Under the pieces are notes generated by a model. That model made no database searches. It saw only the letters and a list, made by a program, of their open reading frames with translations, and was not told where the DNA came from. DNA of 64,000 bases from Bradyrhizobium sp. CCGUVB1N3 (GTDB lineage Bacteria > Pseudomonadota > Alphaproteobacteria > Rhizobiales > Xanthobacteraceae). The stretch lies in the NCBI RefSeq assembly GCF_024199925.1, contig NZ_JANADR010000001.1, positions 2,108,001 to 2,172,000 on the forward strand. Direction: 5' to 3'. Positions 1 to 8,259 of the stretch are shown here, in pieces; position 1 is the stretch's first letter; every line of letters starts with the position of its first letter. The translations under genes were made by a program, and so were the position numbers.

Positions 1-3
1 AAT

Positions 4-639
4 ATGCTGACAGCGCTGATGAACGGCCGCGCGCTCACTGCAAGCGAGCTTGCGCAGGAGGCCGGGATCACGCCGCAGACCGCGAGCTCGCATCTTTCAA
101 AGCTCGAGGCCGGCGGGCTGATCGAGCCGGAGAAGCAGGGCCGGCACCGCTACTACCGCCTCACCGACCCCGATGTCGCCGGCGTGCTTGAAGGGCTTGC
201 GGGACTTGCCGCCCGCGCCGGCCATATGCGCGTACGCACCGGGCCAAAGGATCCGGCGCTGCGGCGGGCGCGGATCTGCTACGACCATCTCGCCGGCGAT
301 CTCGGCGTGCAGATGCTCGACTCCTTACGCGAGCGGCGCCTGGTGAGGCAAAAGAAGCAGGACATCGAGCTCACGGCCGAGGGCGAACGCTTTCTCGCAA
401 GACATTTGCAGATCTCGCCAGACATGCTCGCCCATCCGCGGCGGCCGGTCTGCAAGGCGTGCCTGGACTGGAGCGAGCGGCGACATCATCTCGCCGGCAC
501 GCTGGGCGCGGCCATGATGAAGCGCTTCACCGAATTGAAATGGGCGGCGCGCGATACGACCCCCGGCAGCCGCGTGGTGAATTTCACCCGCACCGGCGAG
601 AAGCAGTTTGCCGCGCTGTTCGGCAACGGGCACGAGTAG
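4..639 (+). CDS. ArsR-family winged-helix transcriptional regulator (5' truncated by window edge)
   Basis: The visible 211 residues begin inside a winged-helix DNA-binding domain: a helix-turn-helix (ALTASELAQEAGITPQTASS, about residues 10-29) is followed by the HLSKLEAGGLIEPEKQGR recognition helix and wing typical of ArsR-type regulators. Family members normally have about 15-20 further residues before this point, so the true start probably lies upstream of the window and the ATG at 4 is internal. The C-terminal two thirds resemble the long-form ArsR proteins of rhizobia, with CKACLDWSERRHHLAG near residues 149-164. The two cysteines in CKAC could bind a metal, but that is inference. The ligand and targets are unknown. 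Confidence 0.85.
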   Translation: MLTALMNGRALTASELAQEAGITPQTASSHLSKLEAGGLIEPEKQGRHRYYRLTDPDVAGVLEGLAGLAARAGHMRVRTGPKDPALRRARICYDHLAGDLGVQMLDSLRERRLVRQKKQDIELTAEGERFLARHLQISPDMLAHPRRPVCKACLDWSERRHHLAGTLGAAMMKRFTELKWAARDTTPGSRVVNFTRTGEKQFAALFGNGHE

Positions 640-644
640 GCCAC

Positions 645-764
645 CTACTCATAGACCGTGCCGCGCACATAGGTCGCCGCCCGCTCGACGAGCTCATCGA
701 GCGAGCTACCGGCACTGTCGAGCACAACCCTCCTTGTCGCTTTAAGCAGCATGAACGGGGGCAT
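645..764 (-). CDS. possible 39-aa small protein, convergent to the ArsR gene
   Basis: A short minus-strand frame runs from ATG at 764 to TAG at 645. Its last 26 residues (LDSAGSSLDELVERAATYVR onwards) look like an amphipathic helix rather than a random shadow. An internal GTG at 725 is preceded by AAGGAGG, though the spacing of about 3 nt is short. It could be a genuine small protein or the 3' remnant of a longer decayed gene. No family is recognised. Confidence 0.3.
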   Translation of the reverse strand: MPPFMLLKATRRVVLDSAGSSLDELVERAATYVRGTVYE

Positions 765-903
765 TCATGCCGCATTCAGGTCACGATTGCCATTTTGGAT
801 CGCACCGCTTCGGCATGTCGCCAAAATTTAACATGCCGAGTCGTACCTTTTAATTCATTGTGCGCCGCAAGCGCGTGACCCAAGGACCAGAGAGGGAGCC
901 CAG

Positions 904-1146
904 ATGAAATATCTTTTTGCCGCCGTCTTGCTCGCCGGCGCCGTTGCAGGTTTCAGCGAAGCAGCCAGCGCCGCCGGCGGTTGCGGGCCCGGCTGGTATC
1001 GCGGCCCCTACGGCGGCTGCCGCCCGATGGGCGGTGCGGTTGTGGTGGCGCCGGCGCCGGTCGTGGTCGCCCCGGTCGTCGTCGCCCGCCCGCGCGTCTG
1101 TCCGTGGGGCTTCCGCTGGTGGGCCGGCCGCTGCCGCCCGGTCTGA
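904..1146 (+). CDS. GCG_CRPN-type small secreted protein
   Basis: An 80-aa precursor begins with a clear Sec signal peptide (MKYLFAAVLLAGAVAGFSEA, cleavage likely after AASA near residue 23). The mature part carries the GCGPGWYRGPYGGCRPM signature, a Val/Pro-rich linker of VVVAPAPVVVAP type and a second Cys pair in CPWGFRWWAGRCRPV. This architecture matches the GCG_CRPN family of small exported proteins common in Bradyrhizobium, whose function is not established. Four cysteines suggest disulfides in the periplasm. GAGAGGGAG lies about 5-6 nt before the ATG as ribosome binding site. A strong terminator follows at 1163-1200, so the gene appears monocistronic. Confidence 0.8.
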   Translation: MKYLFAAVLLAGAVAGFSEAASAAGGCGPGWYRGPYGGCRPMGGAVVVAPAPVVVAPVVVARPRVCPWGFRWWAGRCRPV

Positions 1147-1162
1147 TTTTATCTTGCATTGC

Positions 1163-1200
1163 AAAATGGCCGCGGCACCTGCCACGGCCATTTTCTTTTT
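1163..1200 (+). terminator. rho-independent terminator after the GCG_CRPN gene
   Basis: The arms AAAATGGCCG and CGGCCATTTT form a GC-centred stem, followed on the plus strand by a CTTTTT run. It lies 17 bp after the stop codon. Confidence 0.8.
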
Positions 1201-1228
1201 GAACGCCTGCCAATATCGCAGGCATGAA

Positions 1229-1256
1229 AAAGGGGATCGCCACCGCGATCCCCTTT
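1229..1256 (-). terminator. terminator hairpin for the Tat-signal His/Trp-rich gene
   Basis: A perfect 12-bp stem (AAAGGGGATCGC with GCGATCCCCTTT, 4-nt loop at 1241-1244) ends in a T run when read on the minus strand. It sits about 30 bp past the stop codon of the minus-strand gene that ends at 1286. Confidence 0.75.
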
Positions 1257-1285
1257 CTGATTCGACTGGCGGCTTGCTGCACGCC

Positions 1286-1618
1286 CTACCAGTGACGCCA
1301 GTGGCGGCGGTGCCAGCGATGCCGCCAGCCCCTGTGACGATGATGCCAACCCCAGTGACGGCGGCGCCAGCCCCAATGGCGGTGATGATGCCAGCCCCAG
1401 TGATGGCCGCCGCCGTGCCAACGCACCTGCTCAGGCTTGAGCTGGCCGACCTCCTCGCTGCTGGTGACTGCAGGATGGACCTCGGGATTGCCGCGCGGCA
1501 GGTTGGCCGGGCCTTCGATGGGCTGTGGTGCCAGCGGCGCGGCCTGCGCGGCCGCCGTCAATGCAGCGGCACCGGCCGCTACACCGAATGCGAGCTTCAG
1601 AAAATCCCGGCGTTCCAT
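1286..1618 (-). CDS. Tat-exported His/Trp/Arg-rich small protein
   Basis: A 110-aa protein opens with MERRDFLKLAFGVAAGAAAL, a twin-arginine signal (RRDFLK) with a short hydrophobic core, and a cleavage candidate after AQA near residue 27. The last 45 residues are almost entirely His, Trp, Arg and Gly in an irregular repeat (HHWGW, RRHWGWHH, RGWRHRW). Such a tail could bind transition metals or anionic cell-wall or nucleic-acid polymers; this is inference. Similar proteins annotated only by their Tat signal are common in Bradyrhizobium. It is followed by its own terminator. Confidence 0.75.
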   Translation of the reverse strand: MERRDFLKLAFGVAAGAAALTAAAQAAPLAPQPIEGPANLPRGNPEVHPAVTSSEEVGQLKPEQVRWHGGGHHWGWHHHRHWGWRRRHWGWHHRHRGWRHRWHRRHWRHW

Positions 1619-1856
1619 GATGTCGTCCTCTTCAATCAGCGTTGAATGATGCGGAGGAAGTTTCGCGCCGAGGAAATGAACTCAGGCTGAACCTTGCATT
1701 CAGGTAGATCGCCCGAAGCTGACACGCCCGCGCACGGCCGGGATGGCACAACGGCCGTCATACTTTCCTCAAAGAAGGGATCGAACATTCCGAACAAGAA
1801 CGGGGTGCGTGGGGCCGTCCTGCATGGATCAATCCAGCAGATCAGAGGAGACAGCC

Positions 1857-2318
1857 ATGGCAACACAGGTGAAGCCGGTTCCCGAAGGATACCACACCGT
1901 CACGCCCTATCTCGTCGTCGACGGCGCGGAGAAGATCATCCGCTTCATGAAGGACGCCTTCGGCGCCCAGCCCTTGTTCGAGCCGATGATGCGGCCCGAC
2001 GGCAAGGTCATGCATGCGGAGTTCAAAATAGGAAGTTCCATTGTGATGATTGCCGACGCCTCGGAGCAAGCACAGGCAACGTCCACGATGCTGTATCTCT
2101 ACGTGCCCAACGTCGATGCGGTCTATCAGAAGGCCATCAAGGCTGGCGGCACGTCATTGACGGAGCCAACGGACCAATTCTATGGCGACCGCAGCGGCGG
2201 CGTAAAGGATCCGGCCGGCAACCGCTGGCACATCGGCACCCACATCGAGGACGTATCGCCGGCTGAGCTGAAGAAGCGCGCGGCTGAAGTCATGAAACGG
2301 CAGAACAAGGCGGCGTAA
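1857..2318 (+). CDS. VOC-family (glyoxalase/PhnB-like) protein
   Basis: The 153-aa product starts at ATG 1857, chosen over an upstream ATG at 1743 because GAGGAG lies 7 nt ahead and the conserved fold starts here. PYLVVDGAEKIIRFMKDAFG near residues 14-33 and the GVKDPAGNRWHIGTHIEDV segment near residues 116-134 are typical of PhnB-like glyoxalase/bleomycin-resistance (VOC) proteins, which pair beta-alpha-beta-beta-beta modules around a metal site. Substrate cannot be assigned. The gene is isolated and followed by a palindromic repeat. Confidence 0.85.
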   Translation: MATQVKPVPEGYHTVTPYLVVDGAEKIIRFMKDAFGAQPLFEPMMRPDGKVMHAEFKIGSSIVMIADASEQAQATSTMLYLYVPNVDAVYQKAIKAGGTSLTEPTDQFYGDRSGGVKDPAGNRWHIGTHIEDVSPAELKKRAAEVMKRQNKAA

Positions 2319-2331
2319 GTACCGCCGGCTT

Positions 2332-2413
2332 CGTAGGGCGGATTAGCGAAGCGTAGTCCGCCAGTGTGCCTGCGATAAAAGGGGCGGGTTACGCTTCACT
2401 AACCCGCCCTATG
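2332..2413. repeat. palindromic intergenic repeat, GTAGGGCGGATTAGCG type
   Basis: GTAGGGCGGATTAGCGAAGC at the left is mirrored by GCGGGTTACGCTTCACTAAC and a CGCCCTA end on the right. It belongs to the same short-repeat family as the copies at 4681, 5142 and 21929. Confidence 0.7.
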
Positions 2414-2529
2414 CACTCCAATGGCCTTGAACAGAGTGCCGCGCAGGTGAACAGAGTGTGCCGCGCAGGTGCTTTCGTACGCGCAAGGTCTCCCTCACCC
2501 CTGTCAGGCAGGGCGAGGCTTGCTTGAGC

Positions 2530-2745
2530 TCAGCTGCCCTCGAACTTGAACGACACGTTGAGTTTGGCGCGATAGGCTTCTACTTTTCCCTTCGCGTCCA
2601 GCTGCATATCGAGTTTGACGACCTCAGCGACACGAAGCTCCCGTAGAGATTTTGCCGCTTGCTCGACCGCATTGCTGGCGGCCTTTTCCCAGGAGTCGGA
2701 GCTGGTACCGATCAGTTCTATGACCTTGTAGATGCTCTCAGGCAT
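2530..2745 (-). CDS. dodecin-family protein
   Basis: The 71-aa product (MPESIYKVIELIGTSSDSWE onward) has the dodecin fold signature: YKVIELIGTSSDSWE, an amphipathic helix ending in LRELRVAEV, and two closing strands. Dodecins assemble as hollow dodecamers that store or buffer flavins. The start at 2745 is preferred over 2808 because GGGAGA precedes it at good spacing and it aligns with family N-termini. The Trp that normally stacks on the flavin (LRxLxWxEV) is replaced by Val here (LRELRVAEV), so flavin binding may be altered or lost. Confidence 0.9.
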   Translation of the reverse strand: MPESIYKVIELIGTSSDSWEKAASNAVEQAAKSLRELRVAEVVKLDMQLDAKGKVEAYRAKLNVSFKFEGS

Positions 2746-2913
2746 GTCGTTCTCCCGTTCGGTATGAAGCAGGAAGCAGGTGCTCCCTGCCGCGTTCGAA
2801 CCTAGCACGGTATCGGCGCTCGGAGGACGCGCATGTCGCAGGGCTGACAGGCCCAGGCCGCTTGGCGGTGTTGTTGGTGTCCGCTATCGAGGTCGCGCCG
2901 CAGCGGCGGGCCG

Positions 2914-3240
2914 CTAGCCCGTATTCCTCACCGCTTCCGCCAGCATGGCGTAAAGCTGGCGCTTGCTGAATTCCTTGGGCTGCTTGTCTGTTATCTTCCG
3001 CGACACCTTCTTGGCTGCCGGCTGGACACAGGCAACCAACAACGCCGGCTCCTGCTTCCGGACCGACCTTATCTGGGGTTTTGCTGTCGGCGGCTTGTGG
3101 CCACGCTTCAGGCCCAAGCGAGTTAGCCTGCCGCAGACCGCGTTACGGCTACACCCGAGACGGCGCGCGATCTGCGCGGCACTCTGTCCTTGGACCCAGA
3201 GCTTTTTGAGCAGCGCTACGTCTTTCGCATCCCAACTCAT
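2914..3240 (-). CDS. GcrA-family cell-cycle regulator homologue
   Basis: The 108-aa protein begins MSWDAKDVALLKKLWVQGQS, then AAQIARRLGCSRNAVCGRLTRLG. This is the N-terminal DNA-binding helix-turn-helix of GcrA, the alphaproteobacterial factor that binds CcrM-methylated promoters and sigma-70. The C-terminal half is basic and divergent and is shorter than Caulobacter GcrA (about 170 aa), so this may be a GcrA-like paralogue rather than the essential orthologue. Confidence 0.8.
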   Translation of the reverse strand: MSWDAKDVALLKKLWVQGQSAAQIARRLGCSRNAVCGRLTRLGLKRGHKPPTAKPQIRSVRKQEPALLVACVQPAAKKVSRKITDKQPKEFSKRQLYAMLAEAVRNTG

Positions 3241-3273
3241 GGGAGACAGTGTACGCCACTGCCATCAACTTTT

Positions 3274-3462
3274 CTAGTCTTCGTCCGGCTCGCGTACCTC
3301 CGCCGGTTCGTCGTCGTCCTCCTCCTCTTCTCCCTCCTCGTCCTCGTCATCATCCTCTTCATCGTCATCAGGATCGCGGGGCGGCATCGTGCTGCTCGTG
3401 ATCACAACGCTATTCCAATCCATCAAGCCGGTGGAAAATTCTTCGGGGATGTCTTGCTTCAT
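3274..3462 (-). CDS. small highly acidic protein of unknown function
   Basis: A 62-aa frame with a strong ribosome binding site (GAGGAG 6-7 nt upstream). Residues 1-30 are ordinary (MKQDIPEEFSTGLMDWNSVV); the rest is almost continuous Asp/Glu, giving a very low predicted pI and intrinsic disorder. The good start signal argues against a chance frame. Function is unknown; nucleic-acid mimicry or metal binding would be speculation. Confidence 0.65.
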   Translation of the reverse strand: MKQDIPEEFSTGLMDWNSVVITSSTMPPRDPDDDEEDDDEDEEGEEEEDDDEPAEVREPDED

Positions 3463-3577
3463 GTTGTTGCTCCTCGGGTCTGGAGCTGAGAGCGCCGGTG
3501 GTTAACGTGCCGCGCCTCACGCTTGTGGGTTCGACGATATGTCGATGCAAACCCGTCATTTCGGCTGCATCCAGCCA

Positions 3578-4063
3578 CTACAGCTTGTAGCCGATCTTTC
3601 GCAGCAGGTCTTTCCGCCACGCAATGTCCGCGTCGGTTTCGACACCCAGCGGTGAGGCGCCATCCACGACGCCGAGCACGCCGCGGCCCAGCTCCGTTTG
3701 CGCAACGATCACCTCGGTCGGGTTGGCCGTTGCGCAGTAGATACGGCAGACCTCCGGCACAGCACGCACCGCAGCCAGCACGTTAACGGGAAAGAACCCG
3801 TCGCCCAGGAAGATCAGGAAAGTGTGGCCGGCGCCGATGGTCAACGCGTTGTTGCGCGCCAGGGCGAGTGAGGCTTCGTCATTACCCGACCAACGCACCA
3901 GCCGCTTGCCGGAGGCCTCGCAAAAGGCCAGCCCGAAGCGGATACCCGGGACGGCGCCCACCAGCGCTTCGTGGAGGTCTTCCACGGTCTTGATGAAATG
4001 CGACTGGCCGAAGATGAAGTTGGCGGCGTCCGGCTTGATGATGGGCACCACGGTGAGTTCCAT
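3578..4063 (-). CDS. adenosine-specific kinase family protein (DUF355)
   Basis: The 161-aa sequence matches the COG1839/DUF355 family throughout: PIIKPDAANFIFGQSHFIKT at the start, GIRFGLAFCEASGKRLVRWS in the middle, and the conserved CRIYCATANPTEVIVAQT block near residues 106-123, with GRGVLGVVDG following. Archaeal members were described as adenosine-binding or adenosine-specific kinases; the physiological role in bacteria is not settled. GAAGGAG precedes the ATG. Confidence 0.85.
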   Translation of the reverse strand: MELTVVPIIKPDAANFIFGQSHFIKTVEDLHEALVGAVPGIRFGLAFCEASGKRLVRWSGNDEASLALARNNALTIGAGHTFLIFLGDGFFPVNVLAAVRAVPEVCRIYCATANPTEVIVAQTELGRGVLGVVDGASPLGVETDADIAWRKDLLRKIGYKL

Positions 4064-4170
4064 GGCTGCGCTCCTTCAAGGTAGACACGCAAATCATGGT
4101 AGGCCAACGGAAGGCGATTGCAAGCGGCCAGAGGCGGATGGCGGGTTACGGCTCCGCCACCCCCCATGCG

Positions 4171-4617
4171 CTAGACCCACCCTCCTCGCGCCATGATGGC
4201 CGCGCAGAGCACGATGATGACGATGGCGGCAAGCTCGCCATGGATGATCGACGTCACCAGCCTCTTCCGCTTCGCATCGATCACCGGCACCTGCCCCGCC
4301 TTCAGCGCCGCATTCCACGACAGAAATTCGCGCGTCGGAATGATCGACAACAGCCCGATGATGATGAACAGCGCGAATTTGGTCAGGAAGGCATGACTGT
4401 GAAAATAGTAATCCCAGCCCTTCTCAAAGAAGAATACGCGGAGCAGTCCGACAATGAACAGCCCGCCTGCCGCAATGCCGAGCACGAGATCGGTGACCTG
4501 GAGCCGCCGCGCGATGGCAGCCGTGATCTCCTGCCGGATCAGCGTGAACTCGATCGCGACGGCCGAGACCAGCGTGAAGGCGCAGAGGTGATGGAGGAAG
4601 GCGAAAAGCGTGGACAT
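4171..4617 (-). CDS. DUF2214-family inner-membrane protein
   Basis: The 148-aa product has four hydrophobic helices (near residues 5-22, 42-60, 78-95 and 125-143) and the family pattern FAFLHHLCAFTLVSAVAIE at the N-terminus and GLLRVFFFEKGWDYYFHSHA after helix 2. The start at 4617 is preferred over 4680 because the extra residues are non-hydrophobic and GGGGA precedes 4617. Function unknown; the conserved His residues in the first and third helices could bind haem or metal, which is inference. Confidence 0.8.
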   Translation of the reverse strand: MSTLFAFLHHLCAFTLVSAVAIEFTLIRQEITAAIARRLQVTDLVLGIAAGGLFIVGLLRVFFFEKGWDYYFHSHAFLTKFALFIIIGLLSIIPTREFLSWNAALKAGQVPVIDAKRKRLVTSIIHGELAAIVIIVLCAAIMARGGWV

Positions 4618-4680
4618 GGTTGGATTTCCCCGGAGAGATGTCGACCTCGTCGACCGCAATGTTGGGCCGTGACGTACCAC

Positions 4681-4750
4681 GGGTTGGGCGCAGCCGTAAC
4701 CCGCCGCACGGAAAAGACGGCGGGTTACGCCGACGCTAACCCGCCCTACG
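4681..4750. repeat. palindromic intergenic repeat, GGGTTACGC type
   Basis: Two inverted copies of GGCGGGTTACG-like sequence end in CTAACCCGCCCTACGC. It is a member of the repeat family seen at 2332, 5142 and 21929. Confidence 0.65.
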
Positions 4751-4771
4751 CACCGTGCACGTGGCAGCGCC

Positions 4772-5116
4772 TCACATCAGCTTCATCGGCGCATCATGCA
4801 CCACATGGAGATCGATCCGGCCGATCAACTCCGCCCGTAGCGCCTCGGCGGCTCCGATGGCGTCATCTGTCTGGCGTAACGTGCTGATATTCGATCCGAG
4901 CGACACGATCCCGCCCAAGACCAAGGCGATCGATCCGAGTGCAACCTGCCCCGATCCGATCAGACCAAGGATCGTAATGAGCAACAATGCGGCGCCGCCC
5001 GCGATCGCTATCTTCGAAGCCAGAATGAATTTCCGGCATCGCTCCGCGATCTCGGCCAGCACCTCGATCCGGGCTTCGATCTGTGAAATCTCGTCGGTTG
5101 GATCGTCTTCGGTCAT
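4772..5116 (-). CDS. hypothetical protein with two membrane segments
   Basis: The 114-aa product has an N-terminal Glu-rich amphipathic helix (about residues 8-27, possible coiled coil), two hydrophobic segments at about 30-53 and 56-75 (AIAGGAALLLITILGLIGSG and VALGSIALVLGGIVSLGSNI), and a charged C-terminal helix. A membrane-anchored helical hairpin with both ends in the cytoplasm is the simplest topology. No named family is recognised. It sits between two palindromic repeats. Confidence 0.65.
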   Translation of the reverse strand: MTEDDPTDEISQIEARIEVLAEIAERCRKFILASKIAIAGGAALLLITILGLIGSGQVALGSIALVLGGIVSLGSNISTLRQTDDAIGAAEALRAELIGRIDLHVVHDAPMKLM

Positions 5117-5141
5117 TGGATTCGAGATCGCGCCCGTCGTG

Positions 5142-5234
5142 CGTAGGGTGGGTTAGCGTAGCGTAACCCACCGAAGCCTTGACGCGTTGTTGGATTGGCC
5201 GGTGGGTTACGGCTTCGCCTAACCCACCCTACGC
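5142..5234. repeat. palindromic intergenic repeat, two-hairpin copy
   Basis: GCGTAGGGTGGGTTAGCG at the left end is complementary to CGCCTAACCCACCCTACGC at the right end, with an internal pair GCGTAACCCACCG / CGGTGGGTTACGG. The whole element can fold into a large cruciform or two hairpins just past the pccB stop and may stabilise its 3' end. Confidence 0.8.
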
Positions 5235-5241
5235 ATTCCGC

Positions 5242-6774
5242 CTATAACGGCAAATTGTCGTGCTTCTTCGCCGGCATTTCGACCTTCTTGTCCCTGAGCA
5301 TCGCCAGCGCCCGCGCGATCCGCCGCCGCGTCGAGTGCGGCATGATGACATCGTCGATATAGCCGCGCTCTGCTGCAATGAAGGGCGACAGGAAGCGGTC
5401 CTCGTATTCCTTGGTGCGGGCGGCGATCTTGTCGGGGTCGCCGATGTCGCTGCGGAAGATGATCTCGACCGCGCCCTTGGCGCCCATAACGGCGATCTGG
5501 GCGGTCGGCCAGGCGTAGTTCATGTCGGCGCCGATCTCCTTGGACGCCATGACGTCGAAGGCGCCGCCATAGGCTTTGCGGGTGATGATGGTCACCAGCG
5601 GCACCGTGCACTGCGAGTAGGCGAACAGCAGTTTTGCGCCGTGCTTGATCAGGCCGCCATATTCCTGCGCGGTGCCGGGCAAAAAGCCGGGCACGTCGAC
5701 GAAGGTGACGATCGGGATGTTGAAGGCGTCGCAGAAGCGGACGAAGCGCGCCGCTTTCCGTGAGGCATCGCTGTCGAGCACACCGGCGAGCACCATCGGC
5801 TGGTTGGCGACGAAGCCGACGGTGCGGCCGGCGATGCGGCCGAAGCCGGTGATGATGTTCTTGGCAAAGGCTTCCGAGATCTCGAAGAAGTCGCCCTCGT
5901 CCACGACCTTCAGCACCAGCTCCTTCATGTCGTAGGGCTTGTTCGGATTGTCGGGGATCAGCGTGTCGAGCGACATGTCGATGCGCTCGATGGAATCGAA
6001 GCTCGGCCATTCCGGCACGCCGTCACTGTTGTTCGACGGCAGGAAGTCGATCAGGCGGCGCATCTGCAAGATCGCCTCGACGTCGTTCTCGAACGCGCCG
6101 TCGGAGATCGAGGAGCGCGTGGTGTGCACGGAGGCGCCGCCGAGCTCTTCCGCAGTGACCACCTCGTTGGTCACGGTCTTCACCACGTCTGGCCCGGTGA
6201 CGAACATGTAGCTGGTGTTCTTCACCATGAAGATGAAGTCGGTCATCGCCGGCGAATAGACGTCGCCGCCGGCGCAGGGGCCCATGATGACGGAGATCTG
6301 CGGGATCACGCCGGAGGCGATGACGTTGCGGCGGAAGACGTAGGAATAGCCCGCGAGCGCCGCGACGCCCTCCTGGATGCGCGCCCCGCCGGCGTCATAG
6401 AGGCCGATGATGGGCGCCCTCGCCTTCATCGCCATGTCCTGAAGCTTTGTGATCTTCAGCGCATGCGTCTCCGACAGCGAACCGCCGAACACGGTGAAAT
6501 CCTTGGCGAACACGAAGGTCTTGCGGCCGTTGACGGTGCCCCAACCGGTGACGACGCCATCGCCCGGCACCTTGTTCTTCTCCATGCCGAACTCGATGGA
6601 GCGGTGCTCGACGAACATGTCGAATTCCTCGAACGATCCCTTGTCGAGCAACAGCTCGATGCGCTCGCGCGCCGTCAGCTTGCCGCGGGCATGCTGCGCC
6701 TCGATGCGCTTCTCCCCGCCGCCGAGCTTGGCGCCGGCGCGACGTTCTTCAAGGGCGTCCAGGATATGTTTCAT
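5242..6774 (-). CDS. pccB: acyl-CoA (propionyl-CoA) carboxylase carboxyltransferase beta subunit
   Basis: The 510-aa product has the length and full sequence of PccB-type carboxyltransferases, which move CO2 from carboxybiotin to propionyl-CoA to give methylmalonyl-CoA. Visible landmarks are [21 protein letters not shown] near residue 20, the N-terminal crotonase-like domain with [19 protein letters not shown], the oxyanion-type [17 protein letters not shown], and the C-terminal domain with [20 protein letters not shown] and [18 protein letters not shown]. The start at 6774 has GGGAG upstream and matches family N-termini; the open frame extends to 6888 without support. The biotin-bearing alpha subunit is not in the window. 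Methylmalonyl-CoA is the expected product, but exact acyl specificity is inference. Confidence 0.93.
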   Translation of the reverse strand: MKHILDALEERRAGAKLGGGEKRIEAQHARGKLTARERIELLLDKGSFEEFDMFVEHRSIEFGMEKNKVPGDGVVTGWGTVNGRKTFVFAKDFTVFGGSLSETHALKITKLQDMAMKARAPIIGLYDAGGARIQEGVAALAGYSYVFRRNVIASGVIPQISVIMGPCAGGDVYSPAMTDFIFMVKNTSYMFVTGPDVVKTVTNEVVTAEELGGASVHTTRSSISDGAFENDVEAILQMRRLIDFLPSNNSDGVPEWPSFDSIERIDMSLDTLIPDNPNKPYDMKELVLKVVDEGDFFEISEAFAKNIITGFGRIAGRTVGFVANQPMVLAGVLDSDASRKAARFVRFCDAFNIPIVTFVDVPGFLPGTAQEYGGLIKHGAKLLFAYSQCTVPLVTIITRKAYGGAFDVMASKEIGADMNYAWPTAQIAVMGAKGAVEIIFRSDIGDPDKIAARTKEYEDRFLSPFIAAERGYIDDVIMPHSTRRRIARALAMLRDKKVEMPAKKHDNLPL

Positions 6775-6920
6775 TTGCTCCCGCCAGTTCTTAAGATGCG
6801 ATTGGCTGCGGGTTCTAACACGGCATTTTGCGGGCCGGAAAGCCGCTTTGCGCATGCCCGCCGCGCCCGGACGGGCTAAAAAGCCCAAGGAATTACAGGG
6901 GCCTGCCCCAGGAGACAGAG

Positions 6921-7325
6921 ATGGACGATGCAGTCACAGCAACCGGCGAGGTGACCGGAGGCATCAAGGTTCTGCTCCGGCTGGAGGGGCTAACGCTGTT
7001 TGCCGGCATGGTGCTGCTCTATGCGGTCTGGGGCGGGTCGTGGCTGGTCTTCGCCCTGCTCTTCCTCGCGCCCGACCTGAGCTTCCTGGCATACCTTGCC
7101 GACAGCCGGTTTGGCGCGATCGTCTACAATGCCGCGCACAGCTACATGGTCCCGGTGGCGCTGCTCACAGCGGGTTTTGCACTGGAATGGCCGCTGCTGC
7201 TCTCCATCGCCATGATCTGGCTCGCCCATATCGGCATCGACCGGGCGCTGGGTTATGGGCTGAAATATCAGGCAGGCTTCGGCTTCACCCATCTGGGGCG
7301 GATCGGACGCATGGGGAAAGCGTGA
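6921..7325 (+). CDS. DUF4260-family membrane protein
   Basis: The 134-aa product has a short polar N-terminus followed by hydrophobic helices near residues 23-35, 38-55, 70-85 and 88-105. The conserved [19 protein letters not shown] and [17 protein letters not shown] segments are typical of the DUF4260 family. AGGAGACAGAG precedes ATG 6921. It is divergent from pccB, with about 146 bp between the starts. Function unknown; the conserved Asp and His residues around the helices hint at an enzymatic or metal-binding role, which is inference. Confidence 0.8.
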   Translation: MDDAVTATGEVTGGIKVLLRLEGLTLFAGMVLLYAVWGGSWLVFALLFLAPDLSFLAYLADSRFGAIVYNAAHSYMVPVALLTAGFALEWPLLLSIAMIWLAHIGIDRALGYGLKYQAGFGFTHLGRIGRMGKA

Positions 7326-7521
7326 ATGGCTGGCCCGGGCCGCGCGTTTCCGCGCGATTTGGACCTCCGGGCGGATTGACCGATTCAGCCGATTCAGGCT
7401 TGTTTCTATTCTACGATCAGCGCCGATGGGTTCGCGTGAGCTTTCAGTCGGTACGGCGGCGGTCAATTGCGCTCTGCTGTTTTCTTCGGCTGTTCTTGGC
7501 CCCCGCTCCCAGGCATCACCG

Positions 7522-8112
7522 ATGTCCGCCACGGTCGTATCCCTGCCGCCCCAAACCGGTGACGAAACGGTCGATTTCCTGCGGCGGATGGCCAGCATGG
7601 TCTCGGGCCGCAACGGCGAGATGCTGATGCGCGCCGCCGCCACGATCGAAGCGCTGTCACAGCGGGCAATGTCGGCCGAGCAGCTCTATCGCCGCCAGCT
7701 TGAAGCGAGCACGCGCAATGCCGAGCTGCGCGAGGTCGCCGAGGTCACCTCCGACGGCCTGTTGCGGGAGGTCGAGGCGCTGCGCGCGCAGCTTGCGGAG
7801 ATCACCACGACCAATGCGAGTGAGCGTGCGCAATTCGAGGCGGAGCGCGCGCGGATGATAAAGCTGATGCAGAACGCCGAAGCCCATGTCGCAGATGTAA
7901 CCGCCGAGCTCGACGCGCTCCGCAAGTCCGTCGATACCTTCAACGAGACCGCGGTCGCCGTGCCGATCGTGATGCTCCGCCTTGCCCGCTCTCAGTTCGA
8001 CATCCTGTCGGACGGCTTTGCCAAGAACGGCGACGTGATCTCACGCGCCATCAGCGAGATCGGCGGCTGCGCGATCGACCAGGCGCTGGCGGCGAAGAAG
8101 ACGGCTGAGTAG
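7522..8112 (+). CDS. hypothetical coiled-coil protein
   Basis: The frame is open from 7426, but the first 32 residues look non-native, so the ATG at 7522 (MSATVVSLPPQTGDETVDFL) is preferred, giving 196 aa; no clear Shine-Dalgarno was found for either. Residues about 45-140 are rich in Glu, Ala, Arg and Leu with heptad spacing (EVAEVTSDGLLREVEALRAQ and following), indicating a long coiled coil. No signal peptide or membrane segment is visible. No family recognised. Confidence 0.6.
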   Translation: MSATVVSLPPQTGDETVDFLRRMASMVSGRNGEMLMRAAATIEALSQRAMSAEQLYRRQLEASTRNAELREVAEVTSDGLLREVEALRAQLAEITTTNASERAQFEAERARMIKLMQNAEAHVADVTAELDALRKSVDTFNETAVAVPIVMLRLARSQFDILSDGFAKNGDVISRAISEIGGCAIDQALAAKKTAE

Positions 8113-8156
8113 CGGCCTCTTCGCCTCTCCCCGCCTGCGGCTGCGAGGAGGCTCCT

Positions 8157-8248
8157 GTAGGCTGGGCAAAGCGAAGCGTGCCCACCATTCACGCCGCGAT
8201 GACCGGATAGATGGTGGGCACGGCGCAAGAGCGCCTTTGCCCACCCTT
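8157..8248. repeat. palindromic intergenic repeat, GGGCAAAGCGAAGCGTGCCC type
   Basis: TAGGCTGGGCAAAGCGAAGC at the left is mirrored by GCGCCTTTGCCCACCCTTG on the right, with internal GTGCCCACCAT / ATGGTGGGCAC arms. The same element occurs at 22999-23092. Confidence 0.75.
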
Positions 8249-8259
8249 GTATTAGCGCG

